The notes under the pieces: model-generated | What the model was told of the DNA's origin: nothing | The model's database searches: none | What the model saw: only the letters and a program-made list of their open reading frames with translations | Source of the DNA: Candidatus Krumholzibacteriia bacterium | GTDB lineage: Bacteria; Krumholzibacteriota; Krumholzibacteriia; LZORAL124-64-63 | NCBI GenBank assembly: GCA_030592845.1 | Contig: JAUVII010000005.1 | Location: 1-54,644 of the forward strand | Reading direction: 5' to 3' | Length of the DNA stretch: 54,644 bases | In this document: one piece after another, positions 15,336 to 23,778 of the stretch | How positions within the stretch are numbered: the stretch's first letter is position 1 | How the letters are laid out: each line of letters starts with the position of its first letter | Made by a program: the position numbers and the translations under genes

Positions 15336-16535
15336 TCAAGGAATCCGGTAACAGGTAACCGACATCGGCTCCATGTCCTTTTCCTTCCCCGTACCCTGTA
15401 CCCGGTTAACGGCGTCCCAATACCCCGCGATACGATAGGCCCGGTCCCCCGAGAAGAGCAGGCGGTCGCGGGTGGCGTCTCCCTCGCAAACGACCCTGAC
15501 CTGTTGTGCATAGAGGCCGTTCTCGTTGAATACATCGTAGGTGGCGAAGGTGCCGGCCTCCGCTTCCCACATCGAACGCGAAGTCAAACACCACACATCC
15601 CCGTTGTCGCGCACCATCAGATCAACCACAACCGGTTCGGTCTTGGCGGGAACGGCTTCGGTTCCGGGCATATGGTCGGCCTGTCTTTGGAGGATGCTGA
15701 ACATCCGGTCGTGTGCAAGCCGGTTCCGCGGCCAGGGTTTGACCGGAAGCGTCGCCGATCGCAGGAGTGTTCCTTCGGGCGCGAACCATGAAATCTCCAG
15801 CTCGTCGCGGGGGATGCAGACAACCACCGTTCCGTCGGCGGCTACATCCATGCGGGACCATACGAATTCCTGCCATGACTCGTGTAATTTGGCCTCGCGC
15901 ATATCGAAGGTTGCTTCGGCGTGCACATATTCCGTCAGCTTGTTGCCTTCGCGGTCGAAACGGGCCAGGAAAAAGCTCCGCGTTTGCACCGGCAGGTCGG
16001 GGTTCATGGTCATGATGGATCCGCCGAGCAGCAATGTTCCGCCAGCCTGCAGGGAACGGTGCAGCGTGGCAAATCCGCCCGGGGCGTCGTCGGTCTCCAT
16101 TTTGACGACGCCCGCGGGATCGCCGTCCGGGGTCAACATGACGAGTTGGCCGGGGAACATCTTGACCAGACCGAGAGTGCCATCGGAAAAACTCACCATG
16201 TCCCGCGGATTCGTCAACTCGCCGGGGCCTTCGCCGGAGTGACCGATCACGCGGATCACCTTGCCGTCAGGAGAACATTCCAGCACCTGGGACAGCTGTG
16301 AATCCAACAGCAGAATCCGGCCGTCGTCCAGGACCAGGACACGCTCAATCGTCCCGAGAAGCACATCGTCCTCGGACCCGCCAATGGTCCACAATGGTTC
16401 CAGTTCGATGGTCCTGGTTTCCTGCTTCGGTTTACTTTCATTATCGATTCGCGGAGCTTCGGCGCCCATCAGGTCGGCTGCCGGGACCAGGATTACGGTT
16501 GCTGCCATGGCGATCCAGAAAATGACGGCTCTCAT
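15336..16535 (-). CDS. Secreted six-bladed beta-propeller protein
   Basis: A 399-aa exported protein with signal peptide MRAVIFWIAMAATVILVPAAD. The body shows repeated short-strand motifs of the 6-bladed propeller/NHL type: RVLVLDDGRILLLDSQLSQV, SPDGKVIRVIGHSGEGPGEL, SFSDGTLGLVKMFPGQLVML and MDVAADGTVVVCIPRDEL. These often sit in the periplasm as ligand or partner binders. AAGGA 9 nt upstream supports ATG 16535. It is divergent from the sulfatase-family gene and no catalytic residues are recognised. Confidence 0.75.
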   Translation of the reverse strand: MRAVIFWIAMAATVILVPAADLMGAEAPRIDNESKPKQETRTIELEPLWTIGGSEDDVLLGTIERVLVLDDGRILLLDSQLSQVLECSPDGKVIRVIGHSGEGPGELTNPRDMVSFSDGTLGLVKMFPGQLVMLTPDGDPAGVVKMETDDAPGGFATLHRSLQAGGTLLLGGSIMTMNPDLPVQTRSFFLARFDREGNKLTEYVHAEATFDMREAKLHESWQEFVWSRMDVAADGTVVVCIPRDELEISWFAPEGTLLRSATLPVKPWPRNRLAHDRMFSILQRQADHMPGTEAVPAKTEPVVVDLMVRDNGDVWCLTSRSMWEAEAGTFATYDVFNENGLYAQQVRVVCEGDATRDRLLFSGDRAYRIAGYWDAVNRVQGTGKEKDMEPMSVTCYRIP

Positions 16536-16569
16536 GTTCGATCATTCCTTCTGACAATGGTTGAAAAAA

Positions 16570-16597
16570 TTGACACACCACCGGACAACTGTACAAT
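16570..16597 (+). promoter_or_regulatory. Strong promoter placing the start codon at +1
   Basis: A consensus TTGACA (16570-16575), a 16-nt spacer and TACAAT (16592-16597). Six bases separate the -10 from ATG 16604, so transcription would begin at or next to the start codon, giving a leaderless mRNA. Confidence 0.65.
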
Positions 16598-16603
16598 GCC
16601 CCC

Positions 16604-18691
16604 ATGCGTAAATACATGGAAACTCTCCCAGCTGCTCTCCTGCTGGCGACCCAATTTTCATTGGCCGCCAGCCTGGAGATTCTCTACGGAAACCGGATGG
16701 AGTTCGAGTTCGGCTCGAGCACCTTCCTGCTCCCCATGGTAGCCATCGCCCTGGCGTTGACGGCTTTGCTCTGCCTGTTGGGGGCCGTCCTTCCGGCGGC
16801 CATCCGCTCCCGCTATATCGCCGTGGTTTTCGCGATCGGTCTTCTGGGCTGGATCCAGTCGAGTTTTCTGCGCGGCGACTACGGCCAGTTCACCGGCGAG
16901 ACCATCGATTGGTCGCGTTATACCTTAAGGGGATGGCTGGATCTGGTTCTGTGGCTGGCCGTCATTGCCGCCGCGCTGAAGTACCACCAGACCCTGCGCC
17001 CCAAAATCAGGTTCATCGCCCCGATGCTCGCCGCCCTCATCCTGGTGGGAATCGGCGGCCGCGCCCTGCTTGCTCCCGCCGAGGCGCCGCCCGCGGTTCA
17101 GGAGATCGATGCCGCTTCGCTTTCCCGGTTTTCCCACCGGCAAAACGTGCTTCATGTTCTCATGGACGCGTTTCAGACCTCTGTTTTTCTGGAGCTGGTG
17201 GTAGATGAGGAACTTGAAGACGATTTTGACGGCTTTACGGTCTTTCAGGACAACATCGCCGTTGCTGCCTATACCCACCTGAGTATCCCGGCGATATTCT
17301 CCGGGGAAACCTATGATGGGACCGAAACTCCCGCCCAATTCCACCGCCGCGCCCTGCGCGAGGGCGGTTTTCATCACCGCCTGTTTGAAGAGGGTTTCGC
17401 GGTTCATCTCATTCCCAAAATCCCCATGTATGGCACCGGCTACACCATGTACGCGAAAACCCCGGATCATTATGGTTTTTCGCGAACCGCCAGGATTCAG
17501 AAACAGGTTTTATTGCTTTATGATCTCGGTCTGTTCCGATCAAGTCCCCACTTTATGCGCCGCGTGATCCATAATGACGGTAACTGGCGCCTGACAGGAG
17601 CGGTGGGGGAACCCGTACAGGGTCTGAACATTCATCAGCGGGCATTCTTTTCTGAATACATCGCCCAAATGCAGGTCGTCCTGGATGAACCGGTGTACAA
17701 CTTCATCCATCTGATGCCCCCGCATGATCCCTTTGTAACCCTGCCCGATGGCAGCCCCGCCGGACGGGTACTCCCCAGGAACCGGGAGAACTACAAGATT
17801 GAAGCGCGCTATATCCTGCAACTGTTCGTCACCCTGCTCGAGCGTATGCGTGAATTGGGTATCTATGATAACACCCTCATCGTTCTTCATGCCGATCATG
17901 GGTATGGGCCTTTGGCCGAGATGCCGGGCGACACGCGCAAGCCGACAGTGCCGCGGGCTCACGCGCTTCTGGCCATCAAAAGATTTGGCGCACACGGCCC
18001 ACTCCGGATTTCCAACGCTCCGACAACGGTCGCCGATATCCCGGCCACGATTTTCGGTGAGCTGGGTCTCGAACATGAATATGCGGGGCAGTCGGTATTC
18101 GAGCTTTCCGAAAGACAGCCGCGCACCCGTATCTTCAACTCCTATTCGCTGGGCCCCGAACACAGTGGTGTCATTGAACGTTTCGAACTGGATGGCAGGA
18201 TTTACGACCCCAGGGCTTGGCACGCCCTCGGGAATCGTTCCGTTGACCTTGGCCGGCCCACCTACGCATGGGGGGAGTTGATCGAGTTCGGAGTGGGCAA
18301 TGACAGCGACCGCTACCTTGGTCACACCTGGAGCCCGGGGGGTGCCGCCGGTTGCAGGATCAATATGAGGAACAGGGCCACCATTTCCCTGAAGGCTTCA
18401 CCCAGCCGGGAAGAAGTGCGCGCCGTGTTTGAATTCCGGCCCCGTCTTCGCGATGGTGAGGAACGCCATTTCGGCATCCGTTTTTACAGCAACGGTGACT
18501 TTATCGGCGAGCAGGGTTTTGATCGGCCGGGGCCTCAGAGTTTCGAGTTCATCATTCCGGCAGGCAACGCTCCCAAAGGCAAAATGGGTCTGGAATTCGA
18601 ATTCCTGGATTATGATGGTGGTTTTCGGGGCGCTTTCGGGGCTCTCTGTTTGATTTCCATGCGGCTGGAACCGGTGCAAGGCAAGGACTGA
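16604..18691 (+). CDS. Membrane-anchored sulfatase/alkaline phosphatase superfamily enzyme (LtaS-like)
   Basis: A 695-aa protein with four to five membrane helices (to about residue 160) and then a periplasmic alkaline-phosphatase-fold domain. Metal and nucleophile positions are visible: VLHVLMDAF (first Asp), YTHLSIPAIFSG with Thr as the likely nucleophile, PPHDPF, and LIVLHADHGYG carrying the Asp-His pair. This layout fits LTA synthase or phosphoethanolamine/phosphoglycerol transferases rather than formylglycine sulfatases, which need C/S-x-P-x-R. The C-terminal 170 residues are a beta-rich module. The gene has a TTGACA/TACAAT promoter and probably a leaderless start; a second Met at 16616 is possible. 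Confidence 0.85.
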   Translation: MRKYMETLPAALLLATQFSLAASLEILYGNRMEFEFGSSTFLLPMVAIALALTALLCLLGAVLPAAIRSRYIAVVFAIGLLGWIQSSFLRGDYGQFTGETIDWSRYTLRGWLDLVLWLAVIAAALKYHQTLRPKIRFIAPMLAALILVGIGGRALLAPAEAPPAVQEIDAASLSRFSHRQNVLHVLMDAFQTSVFLELVVDEELEDDFDGFTVFQDNIAVAAYTHLSIPAIFSGETYDGTETPAQFHRRALREGGFHHRLFEEGFAVHLIPKIPMYGTGYTMYAKTPDHYGFSRTARIQKQVLLLYDLGLFRSSPHFMRRVIHNDGNWRLTGAVGEPVQGLNIHQRAFFSEYIAQMQVVLDEPVYNFIHLMPPHDPFVTLPDGSPAGRVLPRNRENYKIEARYILQLFVTLLERMRELGIYDNTLIVLHADHGYGPLAEMPGDTRKPTVPRAHALLAIKRFGAHGPLRISNAPTTVADIPATIFGELGLEHEYAGQSVFELSERQPRTRIFNSYSLGPEHSGVIERFELDGRIYDPRAWHALGNRSVDLGRPTYAWGELIEFGVGNDSDRYLGHTWSPGGAAGCRINMRNRATISLKASPSREEVRAVFEFRPRLRDGEERHFGIRFYSNGDFIGEQGFDRPGPQSFEFIIPAGNAPKGKMGLEFEFLDYDGGFRGAFGALCLISMRLEPVQGKD

Positions 18692-18707
18692 TCATCGGCC
18701 CCCGCCT

Positions 18708-19310
18708 TCAAAACCCCAGCCACAGCTGATAAACCCCAAAACACGCCAGAGCCAGGACCGAGAGGCCGAGGGTGGCCTTGTTGACCCGTGACCCGAGTTT
18801 TCGCGCGAAGGCGAAGAGCGTGATGAGCCCGGCCAGGCAAAAAACCATGGTGATGTAAAACCCCGCGATCAGCGCGATGCCGTGGGCGGGTGCCTCGCGG
18901 TAGCCCTCCAGAAGCAGGGGACCCATCACCAGGCTCCAGCCGAGCCAGGGATTCGGGTTCAGAAAGTTCACGGCCGCCGCCTTGAACAGGGTCTGGTGTC
19001 CCGCCGCCGCTTCGGGTATCCGATCCGGATCGAAGGAACGCCAGGTCCGGTAGGCGCCGTACGACAGATAGAAAAGAAACAGCGCCCCGCCGAAGTGGAG
19101 GATCCGGACCATCCCTTCGGGAATCCTGCTGAGAACCATAAGGGCGATCATGATGATGGGCGCGTCGCTGATCAGGGGCGCGAAAGAAGCGGGCAGCGTG
19201 CGCCGCCATCCCCGACTCATGGTTTCGGTCACCAGATAGGTCTGGAAGGGACCGGGCTGCACGGCCGCGGCGAAGGCAAAAGTTGCTCCCAATATGAGAT
19301 ATTTCCACAT
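18708..19310 (-). CDS. LysE/RhtB family exporter
   Basis: A 200-aa inner-membrane protein with about six helices and the LysE family opening FAFAAAVQPGPFQTYLV, plus FLNPNPWLGW in the middle. LysE-type proteins export amino acids or related small molecules by proton exchange. TAATAT ends 6 nt before the ATG and no RBS is visible, so this too may be translated leaderless. It converges with the sulfatase-family gene, 16 bp apart. Confidence 0.9.
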   Translation of the reverse strand: MWKYLILGATFAFAAAVQPGPFQTYLVTETMSRGWRRTLPASFAPLISDAPIIMIALMVLSRIPEGMVRILHFGGALFLFYLSYGAYRTWRSFDPDRIPEAAAGHQTLFKAAAVNFLNPNPWLGWSLVMGPLLLEGYREAPAHGIALIAGFYITMVFCLAGLITLFAFARKLGSRVNKATLGLSVLALACFGVYQLWLGF

Positions 19311-19445
19311 GGTGACATATTACCAAGAGAGGCCCAAAACAAGATATCAATCGTTCATTTCTGTGCTATTCTGATTCTGATAACCGAACTCAAAAGGGAC
19401 CGTGCGCGTATCCGCCATGGTAATCCCATTGCATAGGAGAAATTG

Positions 19446-21158
19446 ATGAAGCATTCCATGAAATGGCTGTTCCTGTTGATGATAACGGCATCAGTGGGGA
19501 TGCTGTTGCCCGCCTGCGGCAGCGACGACGACCCGACGGATCCCGGTGGCGGCAATGGAGATTCAACGGCTCCCAAAGTGACGGCGATCAGTCCCGGCGA
19601 CGGCCAGATGGAGGTGCCCACCAGCGGCATGGTGACCATCACCTTCAATGAGGCCATGAATCCCGACACCGCACAGGGCCAGATCACCCTGTCCGATGGA
19701 GCGATCCTCATGTTGACCTGGCAGGACGCCATGAACCTGGTGGCGGAATACCAGGCCTGGCCCCAGGCCACCAACGTCACCGTTACGGTGGGCACGGGCC
19801 TGACCGACGTGGCGGGCAACAAACTCGAGGCACAAGTCAGCGTTTCCTACTGGACCTTTGCCGAAACCCTGACGGTGATGGAATTCGCGCCGGGGGACGG
19901 CGCCGAGGGTGTCAACCGGGCGGCTTCCATCAATCTCCTGTTCTCCGAACCGATGGATGTTGCCAGCCTGGAAACCGGAATCACCATCAGTGACAACACC
20001 AAAGCCCTTCATCCCTTCACGGTCGAAGTGGTGGACGGTTACCGCTACATCCTCGATCCCATCGATCCGCTGGCGTCCATGGAATTGACCACGGTGACCT
20101 TGAGCACGGATGTCAGGACGCAGGGCGGGGACAATCTGGCCGGGCCCGTGTCTTTCAGTTTCACCACCAGCGATGTCATCGATGAAACCCCACCGACCAT
20201 CGAGAGTATGGACCCGCCGAGCGGATCGACCATGCCCACGGACCAGGACGTAGTCACCATCGTGTTCAGCGAACCGATGGATACCGAGAATTTTTCGCCG
20301 ACCATGATGAACGGGCAGTTCGCGTGGCTGATCAGCCAGGCCCTCGGAGATATCCAGTGGAACCCCGAAGGAACCGTGCTGACGGTGCCCCTGCCGGCGG
20401 ATCTGCCGCCTGGTTTGCCCATGAAGGTCGTGTTTGCCGGGTACGCCGATGCCAACGGTGTTGTCCAGCCCGAGGAAACGGTCTGGACCAGCACCGTGGC
20501 CGGCACTGCGGAGCCCTTTCCCGTATCCGACGGTTACCGCTACATGACCACGCAAACCTGGGCCGAAGGAGAAATCGGAAACTCCACTCCGACCGCTTCG
20601 GGTGAGGAATCGGTCTATTTCGAGTTCGCCGCGCGCGGGGGAGCCAATCAGTGGGACAGAAGGGAATACTTTGATCCCGAATACACCTTCCTCGGCTACT
20701 ACGATATCCTGGGCGTTACCGCGGCGAAGGTGGATCTGGCGGGCTTCGCGGAGAGTGAAGAAGGCGACAAGGTTCTTACGGAGACTTTCCTTTCCAATGC
20801 CCTGACCCTGGTCGAATTTCCGTTTGTCGCGGGAAACACCTGGTCCGGCAGCGCCACGGTCCCATTGTTCGAAGGCAATATCGACGTGACGATGTCCGGC
20901 CGGGTTGTCGGACAGGAAGACCTGCCATACGGCTCTTCCGGCGGCGGTTTCGAAATCGTGTGGACCGGATTGTGGAAGGTGGAAACGGAAGTCACCCTTA
21001 AAACCAGCGGTATTCTCCTCGGCACCGACAGCTCGGTATTCTGGTATGCGCCGGGTATCGGCCTGGTGCGGGAAACGTACCACGAGGAACAGGTCGAACC
21101 GCCGGGTGAAGAAGGTTGGTACGAGTACGACCGCTGGTTGTACATCAATCTGAATTAG
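19446..21158 (+). CDS. Lipoprotein with bacterial Ig-like (Big_5) domains
   Basis: A 570-aa outer-envelope lipoprotein; lipobox LPAC follows the signal peptide, then an Asp/Pro/Gly-rich linker. Three consecutive Ig-like Big_5 repeats are visible, each opening with 'P-x-x-G-x-x-x-V/M-P' and 'I-x-F-x-E/S-x-A/P-M': about residues 40-130, 135-230 and 235-325. The C-terminal 240 residues are a beta-rich region without a family name. ATG 19446 is preferred over the overlapping TTG 19443 because AGGAGA is 5 nt upstream. Likely surface or periplasmic adhesion or structural role, inferred from domain type. Confidence 0.85.
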   Translation: MKHSMKWLFLLMITASVGMLLPACGSDDDPTDPGGGNGDSTAPKVTAISPGDGQMEVPTSGMVTITFNEAMNPDTAQGQITLSDGAILMLTWQDAMNLVAEYQAWPQATNVTVTVGTGLTDVAGNKLEAQVSVSYWTFAETLTVMEFAPGDGAEGVNRAASINLLFSEPMDVASLETGITISDNTKALHPFTVEVVDGYRYILDPIDPLASMELTTVTLSTDVRTQGGDNLAGPVSFSFTTSDVIDETPPTIESMDPPSGSTMPTDQDVVTIVFSEPMDTENFSPTMMNGQFAWLISQALGDIQWNPEGTVLTVPLPADLPPGLPMKVVFAGYADANGVVQPEETVWTSTVAGTAEPFPVSDGYRYMTTQTWAEGEIGNSTPTASGEESVYFEFAARGGANQWDRREYFDPEYTFLGYYDILGVTAAKVDLAGFAESEEGDKVLTETFLSNALTLVEFPFVAGNTWSGSATVPLFEGNIDVTMSGRVVGQEDLPYGSSGGGFEIVWTGLWKVETEVTLKTSGILLGTDSSVFWYAPGIGLVRETYHEEQVEPPGEEGWYEYDRWLYINLN

Positions 21159-21167
21159 TCGATCCGG

Positions 21168-21198
21168 GGGCCGCGCTTTACAGGATGAGGCGCGGCCC
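21168..21198 (+). terminator. Hairpin after Ig-like lipoprotein gene
   Basis: GGGCCGCGC (21168-21176) pairs with GCGCGGCCC (21190-21198), followed by TTCCTCAT. A probable terminator with a weak T-run, 10 bp after the stop codon. Confidence 0.6.
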
Positions 21199-21418
21199 TT
21201 CCTCATAAACTGGCGTAACTCACATTAATGTACTATCGTTTGGCGCCTACCATCGGGATTCAGCCCGAAAGCGGTGAACAACAGGACCTCATTGTTATAC
21301 TCCGGGGTCACACCGCCTTTAGAAACTTCTCTTTCCCTACACTGTTGTTTGGGTCAGAACGTACGGCCGTACCGTGCAGGCGTCTGTCTGTGCGCATACG
21401 GTGAGGACTATTTTATTT

Positions 21419-22723
21419 ATGTCTGATTTCAATTCCAAAGCCCCGACCGGATTCGACCGGTTCGGGCTCAACAAAACCCTGATTCGCGGCGTCGCGGCCA
21501 TCGGTTTCGATTCTCCGCGTCCCATTCAGATCGAAACCATTCCCGCGGGTCTCGCCGGCCACGACGTGCTGGGCCTGGCCCAGACCGGGACCGGCAAGAC
21601 GGCTGCTTTTGCGCTGCCGCTTTTGGACCGGCTTCTGAGAGACGGCAAGCAGGGCCCTCGCGCCCTGATCCTTGCTCCGACCCGGGAACTGGCCAACCAG
21701 ATCGCCAGCGAAATCCGCGCCCTCGCCAAGTTCACCCGTCTGGAGATGGTCACCATTTACGGCGGCGTCTCGGCTTACAACCAGGTGCGGACGCTGCGCC
21801 AGAAAAGGCCAGAAATCATCGTGGGTTGCCCGGGCCGTGTGCTCGACCTGCTCGAGCAGGGCGTGCTCCGTCTCGACCAGATCGAAACGCTGGTGCTCGA
21901 TGAAGCCGACCACATGTTTGACATGGGCTTCTTGCCGGACATCCGCAAGATTCTGGCTCCGCTGCCAGCGAACCGGCAGAACCTTCTGTTTTCGGCCACC
22001 ATGCCGCGGGAAGTCCGCCGGCTGGCCGACGACCTTTTGCGAAATCCCCACGTGGTCGAGCTGGCCAACGCCGCGCCGGCCGCGACCATCGATCACGCGC
22101 TGATCATGGTTGCCGAGCAGCGCAAACGCGACCTGCTGGAACACTTTCTCAAGCTGGAGAGCTGCGATTCGGCCATCGTGTTCACGCGCACGAAACATCG
22201 TGCCCGGCGTTTGGCCGATCAGCTTTGCAAGGCGGGACATCGCGCCGTGGGGATTCAGGGAAACCTGTCCCAGGGTGCGCGTGACCGGGCCATGCGCGGC
22301 TTCCGTTCGCGCCAGTACGACATTCTGGTGGCGACGGACATCGTTGCCCGGGGCATCGACGTGAGCGGGGTTTCCCACGTGATCAACTTCGACGTGCCGA
22401 ACACGCCGGAGGCCTACACCCACCGTATCGGGCGCACAGGTCGCGCGGAGTTGGAGGGTACTGCCTGCACATTTGTCACCGGCAGTGACTACGGTTGGCT
22501 GCGGGCCACCGAGCGCATGATCGGCACGCCGATTGATCGCCAGCAGGTTGAAGGATTTTCAGCCGAGGCTGAGATGAGGTCCGAACCACGCCGCCGTCCC
22601 CAGCGGGGACCCCGTCATGGGGGGCAGGGAGGCCGACAAGGTGGCGGACAGGGAGGCGGAAAGCCGTCGGGCAACTGGAACCGGTCCGGGGGAGGGCGGC
22701 CCAGGCGGAGGCGCTCGGGTTAG
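21419..22723 (+). CDS. DEAD-box RNA helicase (RhlE/CsdA type)
   Basis: A 434-aa ATP-dependent RNA helicase. Motifs in order: Q-motif GFDSPRPIQ, motif I AQTGTGKT, Ia PTRELANQ, II LVLDEADHMFD, III FSATMP, then ATDIVARGIDV and HRIGRTGR. The C-terminal 45 residues are basic and Gly/Arg-rich (GGQGGRQGGG...), an RNA-binding tail. I start it at ATG 21419 (MSDFNSKAPTG); an upstream in-frame ATG would add 15 non-conserved residues. The 260-bp spacer ahead of it is untranslated and could be a long leader of the kind used for cold regulation. Confidence 0.95.
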   Translation: MSDFNSKAPTGFDRFGLNKTLIRGVAAIGFDSPRPIQIETIPAGLAGHDVLGLAQTGTGKTAAFALPLLDRLLRDGKQGPRALILAPTRELANQIASEIRALAKFTRLEMVTIYGGVSAYNQVRTLRQKRPEIIVGCPGRVLDLLEQGVLRLDQIETLVLDEADHMFDMGFLPDIRKILAPLPANRQNLLFSATMPREVRRLADDLLRNPHVVELANAAPAATIDHALIMVAEQRKRDLLEHFLKLESCDSAIVFTRTKHRARRLADQLCKAGHRAVGIQGNLSQGARDRAMRGFRSRQYDILVATDIVARGIDVSGVSHVINFDVPNTPEAYTHRIGRTGRAELEGTACTFVTGSDYGWLRATERMIGTPIDRQQVEGFSAEAEMRSEPRRRPQRGPRHGGQGGRQGGGQGGGKPSGNWNRSGGGRPRRRRSG

Positions 22724-22728
22724 CGCCT
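22709..22728 (+). terminator. Hairpin spanning the helicase stop codon
   Basis: AGGCGC (22709-22714) and GCGCCT (22723-22728) pair around TCGGGTTA, which includes the TAG. A moderately T-rich stretch follows. Probable terminator at the boundary of the AT-richer island. Confidence 0.45.
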
Positions 22729-22748
22729 TGGTATCTTCTTCATCAAAT

Positions 22749-23057
22749 TTACTGTTTGGGGTCGCGAACCCTGAAAAGGAGAAGGTTCCGAACAAGGCCG
22801 CCGATAAATAAAACCACCGGGAAAACCGTCAGCGAATATAGCCCGGATATGACGGGCCACCAGGCTCGGTCGGGACCCGCAGACATGTCCTGGTAAACTT
22901 TGAGCGTCAACAGACCACACAGCAGAAGGCCAAATATCAGAACTGACAAGTTGAAATAAATAATTCGCCGTTGTTTGTCCCGCTTTGGTGAGAAGCGGAA
23001 AAAGGCCCATAGCATCAGCACTGATATCGGTACCAGAACCAGTAGTGCGAGAATCAT
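22749..23057 (-). CDS. Small membrane protein, unknown function
   Basis: A 102-aa protein with three hydrophobic segments (residues about 1-18, 30-50 and 70-92) and no recognised family. Start ATG 23057 has GGAAAGGG just upstream, and the 61-bp repeat ends exactly 20 nt before it; the longer frame to 23303 would read through the repeat and into the TrmO gene, so it is not used. The base composition is more AT-rich than the flanking genes. I treat it as the last cassette-like unit of the island. Confidence 0.6.
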   Translation of the reverse strand: MILALLVLVPISVLMLWAFFRFSPKRDKQRRIIYFNLSVLIFGLLLCGLLTLKVYQDMSAGPDRAWWPVISGLYSLTVFPVVLFIGGLVRNLLLFRVRDPKQ

Positions 23058-23077
23058 CCCTTTCCAGCTCCCTCTGT

Positions 23078-23138
23078 CGTTGGGTTCATCTGCAAGGGCG
23101 GTTGGCGCGGACTTGGCGCAAGCCAGGTGCGTGCCAAG
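23078..23138 (-). repeat. 61-bp hairpin repeat, copy B (attC-like?)
   Basis: It matches copy A (23667-23727) at 51 of 61 positions. The distal 27 nt (23112-23138) form a hairpin whose arms (minus strand) are CTTGGCA and TGCGCCAAG, with a 2-nt bulge. It ends 20 nt before the small membrane protein's start and 35 nt after TrmO's stop. GTTGGGT at its edge fits the GTTRRRY core, but orientation is not the classical one. Confidence 0.6.
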
Positions 23139-23172
23139 CGGCTTTGTCTGATTCAAGCTCCTGTTCGCGAGC

Positions 23173-23646
23173 TTAAATGAAACGACCATCAGATCGTCTA
23201 TCTGGCGCCTTCTTTTTCGCTTGATCAAGCCAGCCAGTGCGGATTTCTTCTTGAGGATCGAATTCCGGCACATACGGCTTGATGTCGAGTAGTGGTGTGC
23301 CATCCAGTATGTCTACGCCATCGATGTGAAGAACCCTGCCCTCGATCCTCTCGAGTCGTACGACCGAAAGGCCGATAGGATTGGGCCGCTTGGGTGCACG
23401 GGTGGCAAAGACACCTCGCATCGTATTATCCATGAACGGAACCACTCTCAACTTGAATCCGAGACTGCGGTGGAACAGATACAACAGGATTATGTGCGAG
23501 AAACCAACAAGGTCCTGCAATCCGTCCGCGTAGTCTGCGAGTACTTCGACCGATCCCTTGATGCCCGAAGCACCCGTTGGTTGGATCGGCATACCTTCCA
23601 TGTTGGTGAAAGGGCTGTGAATCGTACCGATCGGTGTGAACTTCAT
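23173..23646 (-). CDS. trmO: tRNA (N6-threonylcarbamoyladenosine37-N6)-methyltransferase, TrmO family
   Basis: A 157-aa single-domain SAM-dependent methyltransferase of the TrmO/TsaA (UPF0066) family that methylates t6A37 of threonine tRNA. Visible family features are FTPIGTIHSPF at the start, GFSHIILLYLFH, and the signature FATRAPKRPNPIGLSVV, then D-I-L-D-G-T-P-L-L-D-I-K-P-Y. ATG 23646 is the family start; a longer frame from 23745 reads through the repeat and is rejected. It is flanked on both sides by the 61-bp repeats. Archaeal-like short version without a C-terminal domain. Confidence 0.9.
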   Translation of the reverse strand: MKFTPIGTIHSPFTNMEGMPIQPTGASGIKGSVEVLADYADGLQDLVGFSHIILLYLFHRSLGFKLRVVPFMDNTMRGVFATRAPKRPNPIGLSVVRLERIEGRVLHIDGVDILDGTPLLDIKPYVPEFDPQEEIRTGWLDQAKKKAPDRRSDGRFI

Positions 23647-23666
23647 ACTGTCCCCAGTCTCGTGAA

Positions 23667-23727
23667 CGTTGGCTTCATCTGCAAAGTCGGTTGGCGCGGA
23701 CCTGGTGTCAGCCAGGTGTGTGACAGG
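23667..23727 (-). repeat. 61-bp hairpin repeat, copy A (attC-like?)
   Basis: Same length and spacing as copy B: its edge is 20 nt before the TrmO start and 52 nt after the preceding stop codon. The hairpin at 23701-23727 has minus-strand arms CCTGTCA and TGACACCAGG. Compared with copy B, two base pairs are changed on both sides, so pairing is kept. Confidence 0.6.
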
Positions 23728-23778
23728 CGCAATTATCAGGTTCAACTATTTGATAGATTTCACCTCACACAGTGAATA

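Noticed and set aside
19563-21206. A 547-codon minus-strand frame opposite the Ig-like lipoprotein
   Set aside because: The sense strand has signal peptide, lipobox and three Ig-like repeats; the antisense has nothing recognised.
22749-23303. Longer reading of the small membrane protein starting inside the TrmO gene
   Set aside because: It would translate the 61-bp repeat (THLA..SAPTALADE); the analogous TrmO extension gives a similar peptide, showing it is repeat sequence rather than protein.
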